Shown: positions 11,467-23,097 of the stretch, piece by piece
How the letters are laid out: each line of letters opens with the position of its first letter
Position numbering within the stretch: position 1 is the stretch's first letter
Source: Nannobrachium achirus
Taxonomy: Eukaryota; Chordata; Actinopteri; Myctophiformes; Myctophidae
Direction: 5' to 3'
DNA: 64,000 nucleotides
Assembly (NCBI GenBank): GCA_963921795.1
Contig: OY997651.1
Coordinates: 58,391,512-58,455,511, forward strand
Notes under the pieces: model-generated
The model's database searches: none
What the model saw: the letters and a program-made list of their open reading frames with translations, nothing else
Told to the model about the DNA's origin: nothing
Made by a program: the position numbers and the translations under genes

Positions 11467-11634
11467 GAGATGGGACGTTTGCGAACGAATCAAGTCTTTT
11501 GAACGGTTCTTTGAAATGAACGATGGGATCCGTTTCCCATAGCAACTGAATGGGCCATTCTTTTGAACGGCTCTTTGAAATGAATGAATCCCAGAGATCC
11601 TGCTCACTTTAAAGAGCCATAAATCCCATCGCTA
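11467..11634. mobile_element. hAT-like MITE
   Basis: Begins AGAGATGGGACG and ends CCCATCGCT, with internal paired words TTTTGAACGG(T/C)TCTTTGAAATGAA. I recognise this as a common fish non-autonomous hAT type. The target duplication is not clear. A copy lies in unit A2 at about 26190-26357. Confidence 0.65.
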
Positions 11635-11784
11635 CGACAAGTTTACTCTTTCAAAAATGCAGCAAATGCTGCCAGGTAACAAAACGAGGGTTTATCTTGG
11701 CAGGCCTTGGCAGATAAAACATTTAAAATATTTAACAGCTATATTTTAGGAGGTGCTCTGTGGTTTATTATGAATTAAATTAGC

Positions 11785-11985
11785 ATGGACTCCAGTGGAA
11801 AATCCAACATGGCCGCTCTCAGTGTTCTGAAAGCCAGAGAGAGGGGTTTGACTGACAGGCGGGCCGGCCAATGGGGCGACACGACCGCCTTGCATCACTC
11901 CAAAGCCCTGACCAATGGGGTGGCTCCCCATTTAGACTCTGAATTAGACCCTGGAATGAGAACATCATTTCCCACTCCTGAGCCA
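11785..11985 (+). promoter_or_regulatory. CCAAT-rich segment at the end of unit A1 (possible promoter remnant)
   Basis: Contains GCCAATGGGG (about 11867) and ACCAATGGGG (about 11910), two CCAAT motifs 40-odd bases apart, and an AACATGGCCG word like a YY1 site. The last 60 bp (from GACTCTGAATTAGACC) also starts block B2 at 42847, so this segment may be the upstream end of block B. An ATG-initiated frame from 11785 runs through it but resembles no family I know. Confidence 0.35.
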
Positions 11986-12330
11986 GGACCCTGCTCAATC
12001 TACGGGTTTTCGACCCCTGCCCCCGCGTGGCCCCCCCGGGGGCCTCCGGGGCGCCCGCTTTTTCCGCCCCCCCCCCGGGCCAGGGGCGCCCCAGGCCCGG
12101 AAAAAGCGCCCGGGGCACGCCGGCGCGGCCCGGTGTGCCCGTGAATGGCCCTCTGCTTCCGGATATTGAAACGCCTGGGCATGGCGTTTCAAATCTGGCC
12201 GCTGCGTTTCATTTCCGGCATGACCCACCTCTGTGTGCCTGTTGTGGGCGTGTGGATGGGCATGGCTTGGACCTATGTAAATTAGCCTTGCGGTCCGGTG
12301 ACCCGGTCTGACCCTGACATGCATCTGTGA
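11986..12330. other. GC-rich segment with hairpin at the A1 right junction
   Basis: This strongly GC-rich patch starts exactly where similarity between A1 and A2 stops. GGGGCGCCCGCTTTTTCCG (about 12048) is nearly the reverse complement of CGGAAAAAGCGCCCGGGG (about 12098), giving a stem of about 18 bp. CpG density is high compared with the surroundings. No gene was recognised. Confidence 0.55.
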
Positions 12331-12719
12331 ACTTGTCTGACCCCAACCTTTGGATCTGAAGTTTTAGTTCATGTGTGGTTTTTATGGCTTGAGTCAAGGG
12401 GCCCCAGGTAAATCATAATAAAAGATATCTGTGATTAACGTCCAATTTCCATTTCAGGAAATTCAGATCAGAAATATTCCTTTCAGTGAAGCAGATCAGC
12501 CTTTTTTTCAATTTAAAAAAGTAAAACATATAAATAATATCTGTAATCCTGTTTTTTCAGCTAAATCTGATTTAGTCTTTGTTTTTATAAACACAGTTTT
12601 AGTCTAAATGTCTTTAGCCAACCAAATTAACACTGCATTACACATTTATTATGTTTCTATAAGTGCAAAGTCACCCACATGACAGACAAAAGGACGAGGG
12701 GTTTCAAACCAATATCAAG

Positions 12720-12725
12720 TTTATT
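12720..12725 (-). terminator. Possible poly(A) signal of the minus-strand relic
   Basis: AATAAA on the minus strand about 95 bp beyond the stop at 12818, a normal distance for a short 3' UTR. The motif is common by chance in AT-rich DNA. Confidence 0.35.
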
Positions 12726-13362
12726 GATTATCTAAAAGACACACGCACAGCACAGCACAGCACACAGTAAAGTAATAAAATAGTATGAACACACTCAAAT
12801 TAGAGGCTCAAAAGGGCCTACAAGGCTTGCCTCTTTTCAGCTAGCCAAATCTCAACAGGTTTGCAATCATACAATTCGCAAATGCGCTCAGTGCCTCGCT
12901 GGCTGCTGTGTCTGCTGTGTCCATAGTCCTTTGTTTTGGGCTGTCCGCACAACTGGCAGACATGGCTCCTGAGGCTCACCATTGCCTGCTTCTGTTTCTT
13001 CCTCCTCCAGGCAGTGGTCTTGGAAAGCTGTGCCTTGTCCCCAAATGCCCCCTTCTCTTGCAGCCACTTCATTCTGCCTTTCTGGTACATATCTGTCATA
13101 AGGCAGTAGAACTCCCCCTTGGACAGGGCATGCCCAGTGTCTGCCCTCCTTGCAAGTCCACATTCGTCACATGGCTCTCCGGCTTTCATCTCTCTCCAGG
13201 GGTTCTTTTTCTGTTCAAGAACCCATTTGTCTTTCTCCTGTCTTTTTCTGCGCCTGTAAATGGTATCCCTGTGAAGGGGCTTGGGCCTGCTTCCTCCTCC
13301 TCAGCTGCGTCTTCTTGACGGCGGTCTGAATGAAGTACAGATGAGAGAGATGAGAATAACAA

Positions 13363-13364
<2 letters not shown>

Positions 13365-13444
<80 letters not shown>
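13365..13444. repeat. (CA)n microsatellite
   Basis: About 40 CA units, inside the putative intron of the minus-strand relic. Confidence 0.97.
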
Positions 13445-13445
<1 letters not shown>

Positions 13446-13585
13446 CTACCAACTAAGGTATTATAATTTAAAATAATTGAGTGCATTTATTCTTTTTACA
13501 AAAATTTAACAGGCTTTCATCCTGAGCGGTCCTCCTGAGATAGGCTACAGTATAATGTCATTATATCCACACACAGTATAATGTC

Positions 13586-13588
<3 letters not shown>

Positions 13589-13671
<83 letters not shown>
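13589..13671. repeat. (CA)n microsatellite with duplicated flank
   Basis: About 41 CA units. The left flank shows a 25-bp duplication, CAGTATAATGTCATTA followed by TATCCACACA and then repeated, suggesting slippage from a short CA seed. Confidence 0.95.
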
Positions 13672-13673
<2 letters not shown>

Positions 13674-14155
13674 TGAGATCAGAATAGATACATACTTTGA
13701 GGATGTCTCAGAGCCGTCTTCTTGTGGTCTTTTCTGAGATCCATGTTAGATGACATTGGTTGGAGTCAGCTTTTACTTTCATTTTAAAGGTACCAGGCCC
13801 CTCCCCACCACACTTGATGTCCCCCCAGACCTGCATTCCTCAAGAGACTCAACATTTGCATTTGAAAAGAACTCTGGAGTGCCACTGAAGTTCTAGTCTG
13901 GGGAAAGCATTGGATGCAGCCAACAACTGCATACTGCATAGTCCATTATTGGTTTGGTTAAATCATTAGTTTTAGAAGCTTCATTCTAATTTAAAAAGTA
14001 AAGCAGTCTTGAACATAATATTAGAATATTATATAGCTTCATAGCTTGGACACTGTCTCTTTCTCTCTCTTTCTTTACTGTCGGCCTACAGTTTGAGGGG
14101 GTACAGCATTGTGTAAACAGTGTGTGCACATACAGTATACAGGGTATACCATGCA

Positions 14156-14640
14156 GTGTTGGAAAGTAACAAAGTATATTTACTTGTACAATGTTTAGGT
14201 ATTTGTACTTTACTTGAGTGTTTCTGATTTTCAATACTCCACTACATCTAAGGTACAAATGTTGTACTTTTACTCCATTACAATTATTTGAAAACTTTAG
14301 TTACTAGAACTTTGCACATATAAATTATTATATTATAAAACATACATGAATCCACATTAGCCCTATTTTATACCTAGGCTATTTGAAAATAGACAATCTA
14401 CAAGCTCACAAGGCATCACATGATCACATCGCGGCGCTTGTGAGCTTGTAGATCTGTTATTTTCAAACATTTTGTACTTTTACTTTTGGTATACATTTTG
14501 ATGCCAATAGCCTACTTTAATAATTTTACTCAAGTACGTTTTGAATTCTGGATTTTTACTTGTAACAGAGTATTTCTATAGGCCTATTGCAGTGTTGATA
14601 CTTTTACTTATATGTGAGTACTTTTTTACACGACTGATAT
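14156..14640. mobile_element. Fish MITE remnant of the AGTAAAAGTAC type
   Basis: GTGTTGGAAAGTAACAAAG at the left and repeated TACTTTTACT, ACTCAAGTAC and CTCCACTACAT words are characteristic of the same broad fish repeat as 7011-7411, in a diverged form. A full palindromic mini-element (14382-14467) is nested inside. No intact target duplication was seen. Confidence 0.65.
14382..14467. mobile_element. Palindromic mini-element, full copy (86 bp)
   Basis: TTTGAAAATAGACAATCTAC... and ...TTGTAGATCTGTTATTTTCAAA are inverted arms of about 33 bp around a short centre. It is one of two full palindromic copies in the window; the other is at 50795-50873. Confidence 0.85.
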
Positions 14641-14756
14641 GTCAGCAGTAGCCTAATTTATTTGCAGTCGCTTTGGGACAACAAGCAGCATTTTCCCTTA
14701 GAGTGATTGAACTATGCAACCAAAAAAAAAAACATTAAAAATAGGTGCAGTGGACG

Positions 14757-14785
14757 CACACGCACGCACGCACGCACGCACGCAC

Positions 14786-14844
<59 letters not shown>
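14757..14844. repeat. (CGCA)n/(CA)n compound microsatellite
   Basis: About seven CGCA units run into about 29 CA units. Confidence 0.95.
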
Positions 14845-14846
<2 letters not shown>

Positions 14847-16441
14847 CACACCCCTCCCCCAGCTGTCGCCTATCAAATCATCTGTATAGGCCCATCTTGC
14901 TCATCCAGTGTTGAGACCTCCAGAGCAAGACATTGGACGAGCTTTCACAGTTCACACATCCTAATTCTTCCCTGACGAAGCAACAACTTCTTTTCAGACA
15001 ACTTTACTTTGCAGAGAATTTCTCAGCGAATAGAGGTAAGAAGAGCTTAATATTGTCATGATGTGTGTCATTTTAACAATAATATACTGTACGTTAATTT
15101 GGCACGGTTCTAACGTTCGAATAAACTGGTGCATATGGTACCCATTTCAAACGTGTAGCCTACCTTAGCTTAATCATTCATCTTGTCAACCCGTATTAAT
15201 TGGACATTTTTAGTCTAGTCAGTGTAGGCTGTGTTTACGTTAGTAAAACGTTATTTATGTGACTTTAACGCGAGCTCATCAGCTCCCCACAGTTTTCCAA
15301 ACAGTTAGGCCTTGAAACTATTTGGCGACCCGTCTACACAAACGTTCTGATTTCTTTAGCTCCTTTCGGAACCTCTCACTCCACTGCTACGCAGCAAGGA
15401 GCTATGATTTCTTAAACAAATGCTTAATGAAGACGTTTGTCATAACATGGTCAGGTCTAGCAGAATGAACCGTATCATCGACACCAGGGGCTGTTCGAAA
15501 ATACAGCACTGAGCGCACTAGCCAATAGACCAATACAAACTAACGCGTGAGTGGGCTCGGTGTGGGCATTTTCGAACGCACCCCAGGCAGAGATGGATAG
15601 GTATATAACGGTTGAGATAGGCTACATTTTAGTCTATACTGCTTCAAATAACTGCACGTTCATTCATCAACAGGTTAGAAAGCCCACACAGATCCACTGA
15701 CTCTTAATTATTGTTGATCTGTTATGTTTATTGACTCCTACTTTGATGTTCAGACCATCACAGGTGCTCCTCATTTTAGTGAAGTTTGATTGCTTTCAGT
15801 TCAGTTCTAGTTTGACTCCTCTGGTTTGACTTGGCTAGGAGTCGGTCACTCTCTCTAGTACACTGTGCCTTCATTTCTTTATTATTTGTGTGTGGATGCA
15901 CAAAGGTATGTTTGTTTATGGACTATTTATCATCGCACTTATTTTGTTTATACGTGTAAAACATATATAGCCTTATTTGTTGTTTCCAACATAATGTTTG
16001 TACCTGATCTACAGTCCTTCGTTCCTTATACAGACAGCCAACACAGTGCATAGTTTGTTTGCCATGATTATGTGAATCTTGTGCAGTATTGTTTTTGACA
16101 TTTCTACAGTATAAGATCATTAGGCCTACATCCTAATGTAATATATTATAGCATGAGTGTCAAAATCAATTGGAAATATACATTTTTGATGTGCTGTCAT
16201 AATGAAACTTAATGTTGATATGGCACACTGAATATAAAAAAAATGAAGTAAAAAAAATGCACCTAATGTCAAAAAGGTTGCCGACCCCTGCCTTAGAGCA
16301 TGATAACAATTCAATCTGTGTCCACATAAGGTTTGTATATTTTTGAAAAGAGCGGATCTGCAAGCTCACTATGTCTGTGCCTATATCTGTTTTGTCATAA
16401 TATCCAATGTGTCTTATAGATATACATTTCTTTGCTATATT
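14845..16441. other. Spacer upstream of unit A2
   Basis: AT-rich, with no convincing coding frame. A well-formed donor, GAATAGAG then GTAAGAAG near 15033, could end a non-coding first exon for copy 2, whose coding exon begins after an acceptor at 16540. TTGCCGACCCCTG near 16280 looks like one end of a hAT element (reverse complement CAGGGGTCGGCAA). A half-copy of the small palindrome lies at 16342-16370. Confidence 0.4.
15484..15584. mobile_element. Short element with inverted ends
   Basis: AGGGGCTGTTCGAAAAT at the left is nearly the reverse complement of ATTTTCGAACGCACCCC at the right, about 100 bp end to end. Ends of the CAGGGG type suggest a hAT MITE. No target duplication was established. 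Confidence 0.5.
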
Positions 16442-18473
16442 TAAGACAGTTATTATGTATTGCTCTTGTGGAATATCCAATATTTCCGCTGTAATATGTT
16501 AACGGTTTCTCTCTCACGCGCGCTCTTTTCACTTTGTAGAATGGATTTCCGTCCAGCTTTCCGTTACCAGTCTACTGGCGAGCTCACCCTTAAGGCTTCA
16601 CCTGAGGCCGATACGGTGGCCGCTGCCCTCCTGCTGTCAGCCAGGGGGGGTACGCTGAAGACGGCTGCGGTGGTGACGAAGGAGGCGAAGGTTCGCATCA
16701 TCACGGCCAATGAAGACCCTAGGGACATCAAACTGGTTCTCAGTGAGCATGAGATCCAGTTTGGGAAGTACCGCGGTCAAACATTCAAATGGCTCTTGAG
16801 CCATGATGTGGGCTGGGTGTGCATGATCCTGGCGTCTCACCAGAAGCAGAGAGAAGGTGACACATCAAACACCCCACAAATGGCCAACAAAGATGCCCTC
16901 CAGAACTATGCCCAGTATTTCCAACCGATGAGGGATGCCATCAGGGTGCGCAGGGCCACGGAAGGGTCAATCACGGCTAGGGCCAATGACGAGGAGCTGG
17001 TGAACCTGGGTGCGTTCAGGGACAAAGGTGTCACCTACAAGGCTCTGTATGAGTCCAGTAACCCTCGTCTTAAAGAGTAAGTTGGAGAAGCACCATGTAA
17101 ATAAGTCTTCTTGCTTTATCCAGGTTGATTGGTCTGCCGCTGTAATTTTGAAAGTGCTATTTGTTGATTACTGTCACCAATGTCAGACATTTATTCAATA
17201 ACTTAAACTGGTGTCAAAGACTGCAATGTTGGTGCATTGTTGATGGGTTGTTGACTTAAGCGCTCTTTTGTGTCTGTCATGTATGTATAGGTATGTCAAT
17301 TTTTTGAGTAGGGCGACTATCGACAAACCTGGGACTGCCTTGGATAGAGTTAAGGCGTATGTTTTGGCCAGGGACGAAGAGAGGGCAGCTCAAGCTCCCA
17401 CCCGGCCCTCAAGTAAGTAATATGTTCACCAGGGTCTAAAACAATGTCCTGTTTTTTTTTTTTGCAATTTCTAAATCCAAACATGTTTTATTTCTTTGTG
17501 TTAAAGCACGATCCACTTCCCGTCCTCCTGTGGAGGAAGAGGACATGGACCTTGCTGCTGCAGTTCAAGAGTACGAAACTCAGGGTGAGTACTCTTGCAC
17601 GCTCCAACTCTCGCTCACACACACACACGCACACTTGCACAACACATACATATGAATTTACAATTTTGATAACTGCCTGTTTATATTTATATTCATTAGC
17701 TGTCAATGGATAACGCAGATTGTGAATGAGGTAATATAACTGGTAAGTGTGGTCCTGGGCGTTTGTTATCTGTAGCTGCACGGCTTCTCTGCTCTAGGAA
17801 ATTGATGTGGCTGAATCCATGATGATAATGTAATGTCATTCATCTCTTCATCATAGTTTCATGCTCTTCTAATTAAGGCACTATCATGGGCTGCGATGCT
17901 TTCACTGTGGCTTATTTGTAGTTCCCTGCATGTTAGAACATGTAGCAGTGTTGTGAATAATCCCTTTAGTCTAAGAGCTATACTATCCAAAAGTTGTCAT
18001 TTCACATCTAGCCTGAACTGAAAATAGTAGCTGATTGTTTTCACCCTCAGTCGCCGCTCATATCACTCTGTCCCGAGGCCATGCTTTGCATTTCTCATTT
18101 CACGGACTAACATATACCTACCTAGGCTTAATGCAAATCACCACACTGTCATGTCTGCCTCATGGTCTAACAAGGTATTACACGCTTTCTTGCTTTGCCT
18201 AGTGAATATGCGTTTGACTTGAAAGAGTGGCTGTGAGCAAATGATTGTGTCCTTTGCAGAAGGCAGGGCCCCAACACCAGCGGCTGCTGTGTTCGCTTCC
18301 TCATCTGCCACCGTTCAGGGGCGAGGAGCGCTTGTTTCCCAAAGGCCAGCCTCCGGCAAAGACGTAGGAGTTACCCATTGTTTTTTTTTGCAACTGATGC
18401 AACTGTTACTGATCTAAGTTTATTAACAAACAGAGCATTTATTTATGTGTTTTGACTGAAATTGCTGTTATAG

Positions 18474-19406
18474 AGGCTGCCTTCGGCGTGGACCTCATCG
18501 ATGCCAGAGGAACAGCAGGATTGGGTGGGGCGCACCGTGCTCCAGTGGGACACGGTCAAAGCGAAGTATGACCTTGCTGACAAACAGCGGATGTGGTGGC
18601 TCCCCCCTGGACCTCAGGCCAAGTACAATCAGCCCCCCTCCACTCCTGCGGTGTTCTTTCAGCGCCCCTTCTTCCTGTGGGCTCCAAGAAGGTATGATGG
18701 ATGTGTGAAATTTGGCATAGTGTGTTTTCTAGTACTACTACCTACGGAAAGAGCTTTTCATTTCTTTTAATATGACTTGTACCTAAACAGGAGGTTGGAA
18801 TTCCCCTTCAAGTGCCGTGCAGAGAAGCCGGGTGGGAGCGTGTGTGATGAGAAAATGAACCTGGGTGGGGGTGGGTGGTACAGGACTGTCCGGAAGGTGT
18901 TGGCCACAGATGGCTGGTACTACATGGCCACAGAGTACCTGGAGTGTTCTGTGTGTAGTAAGAAGGTGGCAGCCTGGGTCCCGGACATGGTGGAACAGCT
19001 GGACATTCCTCACCAGAGGGAATTCCCAGCCATTCTCACATACAGGTAAGCAGATTTCTTTCTTTGGAGCATGTAACAAATTTCACAGCATACCGGGTGC
19101 TTGTATGAGTGTGTGACAACTAATCTTTGTTCCAGGTTGTCCATTGACAAGCGTGTTATTGCCACCCTCAAGTCGCGAACTCTCGGCAACAGTCCGACTC
19201 GTCTCCGCGCCCAACTTCTGGAGCAGCACACCGAGGAGTGGATGTCGTGGTCCATGCTGTACCTGAGTGTGATGAAAGATTTTCCTCATCACCAGGTGAC
19301 GCTTCCTCCCATGCCACCTATTCCAAGCGTGCCCTGGCTTCTGTCCGTGTACGTCAGGATCACATCCATCTTCGGAGAGATCCTGAAGATGGACTCCACC
19401 AAGAAG
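18474..19406 (+). CDS. DUF6729-like module, copy 2
   Basis: Same three exons as in copy 1, with the cysteine pattern kept (FKC, SVC, ECSVC). The third exon is 36 bp shorter: between two AGG codons, 12 codons are missing without a frame change. The deletion ends sit on direct AGG repeats, consistent with replication slippage. Confidence 0.62.
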
Positions 19407-19462
19407 GCAAGCTTTGATTATAATATCATCAATATTCAGACTTGTTAAGCCTGGCATCCTAT

Positions 19463-19527
19463 CAAAAATAGCCAATCTACAAGCTCACAATGCGCTGTGT
19501 TGAGAGACTGTAGATCGGCTGTTTTTA
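19463..19527. mobile_element. Small palindromic element, copy 2 equivalent of 4743-4806
   Basis: Same insertion site in the orthologous intron with a few substitutions. Confidence 0.75.
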
Positions 19528-19621
19528 GCCACAGCCAAAGGTTTGTGTGCCGAAAGCCTGTGTTTGCCATCTCTTTTCTAAGATAACACTACAGCTCAAC
19601 TATTAATGTCTGTTTTTTTAG

Positions 19622-20392
19622 ATAACAAAGAAGCTGCAAGAAGGTGCCGGTGCTGGCTCGGCTGCCTGGGTGACAAACGTGGGCAACGAGCATGGGCAGG
19701 TGCTCATCTCTGTGCTCACAGAGAAAGAGGGCGCAGAAGCTCTGAAACCCATGGCAGTTGGTCTGATGCGGCGGTACAGAGAGGCAGGTGTGGCCCCTCC
19801 TAAAGTCCTCTACGTCGACAGAGACTGCTGCTCCTCCACGGGACAGGGCAGTGTGAAGGACATGCAGATTGGGGGCAGCTGGAAGTCAGGATGGATGTGT
19901 GGCATCTAATGCGGCGCTTTTCCCGGGGTGTCTCCACCGACAGCCACCACCTGTTCGGCCCGTTCATGGCACGGCTGTCATTTGCGATATTCCAGTGGGA
20001 CAGTGGCGATGTCGCACGCCTGGAAGAGGCCAAGCGCTCCGAGGTGGGAGGGGACGCCCCCATCCACCTGTCGGCCAGAGAGCTCGCCCTCCACTGTCGC
20101 CGCAGCCCGCGAGCTGTGCCAGACATGGAGAAGCAGATCCAGGAGGTGCTTGATTCCTTCTGGGACCTGAAGGACACCATGGGCATGCTCCTTTTTAACC
20201 AGGCCAGCATGGAATTGATCTGGGCAGAGCAGCGCCCCCATCTCCGCTGTATCGGAGACCCGGAGAACGTGCCGCTCTACACAAAGACGGGAGAGATGAC
20301 TAAGGGAGGGGTCCGGCTCCCGATCTACCGGTGCGCCAGAGGCACTACATCCCTGGAATCTTTTCACCTCCATCTGTGCCGCTTCGTTCCAG
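19622..20392 (+). pseudogene. Transposase core exon, copy 2, frameshifted
   Basis: The frame runs ITKKLQEGAGAG...VLYVDRDCCSSTGQGSVKDM and then loses 4 bp (TTTG, present in copy 1 at 5141-5144). The second half is open in the correct phase for the rest of the exon: MDVWHLMRRF, GPFMARLSFAIFQWD, and ESFHLHLCRFVPG at the end. D of DSTKK, D of VDRDCC and D of RMDVWH are all still encoded. Confidence 0.68.
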
Positions 20393-20730
20393 GTATGTTT
20401 TGTCACCCACCGTATGTCAGATTTACTCTTAGCTGTGTGCCCTTGTCTCACACAGAACATTTACTAGTGCCTGGTAGATGCTATTTTTATGCAATGCACA
20501 ATAAAGTATATTTCGGGGCTTAAACAAGAGAGAATAATTGGAGAAAGCATGTAGCCAATGTTTATTGTAATAGTTTCTAATCCCATTCGCCTCCTTGTCA
20601 CAGGCACTGCAGCCAATGGCCTCCATGTTCAGGTGTACCTTTTGGAGGGCTCGATGGAACGAAGACCGTGCCAGGGAAGCAGTGGAGGGTGGCCGCAGAT
20701 CCACACTGCGTTGCTATAAGTATGCCCGCC

Positions 20731-20772
20731 CACACACACACACATACAGACAGACACAGACACAGACACACA

Positions 20773-20826
<54 letters not shown>
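20731..20826. repeat. (CA)n tract in intron, copy 2
   Basis: Interrupted CA repeat, with ATACAGACAGACACAGACACAG at the left. It differs in length from the copy 1 tract. Confidence 0.95.
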
Positions 20827-20830
<4 letters not shown>

Positions 20831-21716
20831 GGATATTTAGCTCTTGTAAGTACTAGATTAACTTGAAATTCTGTGTCTACAGTGCCAAGCTGCAGTTCGC
20901 CTTGAAGCAGCTGAGCCAGGAGGTGTTGGGTGAGACACTGGTGGAGAATTACACACAGCCCAGGGAGTACACAGGTAAACATATTGTGGAGAAGCTCATT
21001 TCATTGTGTACTCAGTGCGCCAAGTGAACTAATTGAACTGTGTGGCGTTGTTTTCAGGGGAACTCTTAGGGGTGGAGTATCTGTTCTCCCAGACGGGACA
21101 GATGGTGCAGGACCCGGCCCGAGATCCAGATGCTCCAGGCGTCCAGGAGGAGGTGGACGAGGCCTGGACGGCGGAGGCTGACGAGGGCTTTGAGGATGAC
21201 CTCCAGGAGACACTGCCCCTCGAGCACCTCGAGTTGCATCACCAGCTTCTCGTGCACGGCACTGCCCCGACAGCGTCCCGGATGGAGGAGGAGGAGGAGG
21301 TAAATCGATCTAGGTCTTCCATCCATTTATTCTCTTAATCATTGTTTGCATCCAGTGTGACTTCATGATTTTTTTATGGCCTCTCTTACAGGATATAATT
21401 GGGCCTGATGGTAAGGGCGGCTACCATCACGTGGTGCATCTGGCCACGGCGCTGGCGAAGCTAAAAGGCCAACGGTACGTGCGGCCCACTCAAGCAGTGA
21501 GGATCGTTGGCCTTTGGCGGAAGCTGTCAGACGCTGACAGGGCACCGGTCTCCTTCCCCCGCAACTTTCGCACCACCTTGAACAAGGGCAGGTTCAAGGC
21601 CCACAAGGGTGGCCGAAAGAGCAGTGTGCCAGGCGCGGACAGTGTGAAGCGGTGAGTGTTGGCTCAATGTACATTTTAATGTGGATTGTTTTGTATTTTG
21701 TGACTCTGCTCTCATC

Positions 21717-22117
21717 CAGTGGTGGAAAAATGTATCACATTCTTTACTTCTTTACTAGTATAAAGAATCCATTAAAAGTAAGTCTGTAATTCAAAACTAA
21801 AAGTATGAAAGTGTTGGCATTAAAATACATACAGAACCAAAAGTATGTTTTTATTTTATTGAAAATGGCAGATCTACAAGCTCACAGCGCTTTGCAACAA
21901 ATAGCTGTAGTATAAAATAGTGTATGTTATATAATATGATTTACAAGGTTTATAAGGTTAAACAATTGTAGTAGAGTAAAAGTACAATATTTGCCTCTGA
22001 GATGTAGTGGAGTAGAAAATAATGAAATACTCAAGTACTGTACAATACTGTTTAGTACAATTTTGAAGAATTTGTACTTAACTTGAGTTAATGTCTTGGT
22101 GTTACTTTACACCACTG
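21717..22117. mobile_element. hAT-type MITE, copy 2 equivalent of 7011-7411
   Basis: The same element with the same CTCTCATC on each side, so it inserted before the A duplication. Confidence 0.85.
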
Positions 22118-22507
22118 CTCTCATCTAACACTGCACATTTCTGTGTCCAGAGCCGCCCTGAGACTGGGTGCAGGTCCGGCAGCGTCTCCGACACACAGCA
22201 GGCTGGTCGCAGCCATCTTCCAGGAGCTGGCTCGGATCTACCGCCAACGTCCTGCGTTGGGCAGGAAAGAGTTCTTGCCCTGGAGTTGCATCGTCCGTGA
22301 CTACCACAGCATCCGCAGCGTGGTGCTAAGCTGTCCAACCCTTATGCGCGACACCACCATGCAGCTTTACGCAGTAAACGAACGCACTGTTCGCACGTGG
22401 TAAGACATGCCTCGTCTCACTTTTCATAGTGTTAGTGACAGCAAGAATCTCTTAGCAATTGAAGCATCATGATTTTAATTTATTGATGAATTACTCATTT
22501 CCATCAG

Positions 22508-23097
22508 GCATAACAAGAGGCAGGATGAAATGAGCAGGGACGTCATCACCATAGCCGTGCCCGGGCCCAGTGCTGAGCTCACTGCTGCTGAAGCCCTTCC
22601 ACCAGCGAGGGAGCTGCAGCAGGAGGCAGTGCAGCCAGACCAGCCATTTCAGTTCCATCTACCAGAGTATGCCTCTGGTCTGGCTGTTGGCAGAAGGTCG
22701 GTGGTCCCAGGTGCGCGCACTGCTGCTGCCTCTTCCTCCTCCGCCCTGCACACAGCCGTGCCTTCCTCCTCTGCGGACACATCTCACCCGTCCAGTACCC
22801 CCGCCTCCGCCCCACCGACTACCGTCACCTCTGCCGCTGCCTCCTCCAGTGGTGCCATTCCGAAAGCCACCTTCTACTACAGGAAGAAGAGGCAGGAAAA
22901 AGTGCAGAAGGCCAGGGAGGCGGGAGCTTTTGTTAAAGACCCGCTAATCAAGGAGAGGTTTAACTGCTCAAAGTGCGGCATGCCCAAAACTAAAGCCTAT
23001 GGGCACAGCATCTTCAAAGGTGAGCACTACTGCTCCCGGACTGGAGACCTCTCTGTGGAGGAATGGCTGGCTGAAAAGAGGAGAGCTGATCCTAAAA
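22508..23097 (+). CDS. C-terminal exon with zinc ribbon, copy 2
   Basis: Encodes the same C-terminus as copy 1: basic helix YYRKKRQEKVQ, ribbon CSKCGMPKTKAYGHS, then EEWLAEKRR. I see no lesion in it; the translated product is the same length as in copy 1. Confidence 0.7.

Larger units (their letters stand above)
1687..11985 (+). repeat. Segmental duplication unit A1 (about 10.3 kb)
   Basis: From TAAGACAGTTATTATG at 1687 to CTCCTGAGCCA at 11985, the sequence matches 16442-26710 in the same order and strand, exons and introns alike, with only scattered substitutions and small indels. The coordinate offset is about 14.75 kb. The flanks outside are unrelated on the left (1686 versus 16441) and on the right (11986 versus 26711). 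No terminal inverted repeats are visible at the unit ends, so I read it as a segmental duplication rather than two independent insertions. Confidence 0.95.
12818..13744 (-). pseudogene. Third paralogue relic: tandem zinc-ribbon C-terminus
   Basis: On the minus strand, 13300-12818 reads YRRRKRQEKDKWV, then a first ribbon, CDECG...HALSKGEFYC, then a basic stretch, WRRKKQKQ, then a second ribbon, CQLCGQPKTKDYGHS...C, then EIWLAEKRQAL and a stop. The A-copy exon reads YYRKKRQEKVQ, CSKCGMPKTKAYGHS, EEWLAEKRR, so relationship is clear, but here the ribbon is doubled. A possible first exon (ATG at 13744, 49 nt, donor GTATGT after 13696) and an acceptor at 13326-13327 join in a frame that hits a stop before the ribbons. 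I therefore call it a pseudogene or a fragment starting at the inner ATG (13189). It lies tail-to-tail with copy 1 and head-to-head with copy 2. Confidence 0.65.

Noticed and set aside
1687-11985. Unit A as a complete transposon
   Set aside because: No inverted repeats or target duplications at its ends; breakpoints look like segmental duplication.
11785-12144. Protein-coding gene starting MDSSGKSNMAALSV
   Set aside because: The frame changes completely after 11985 between A1 and A2, and no family resemblance is seen.
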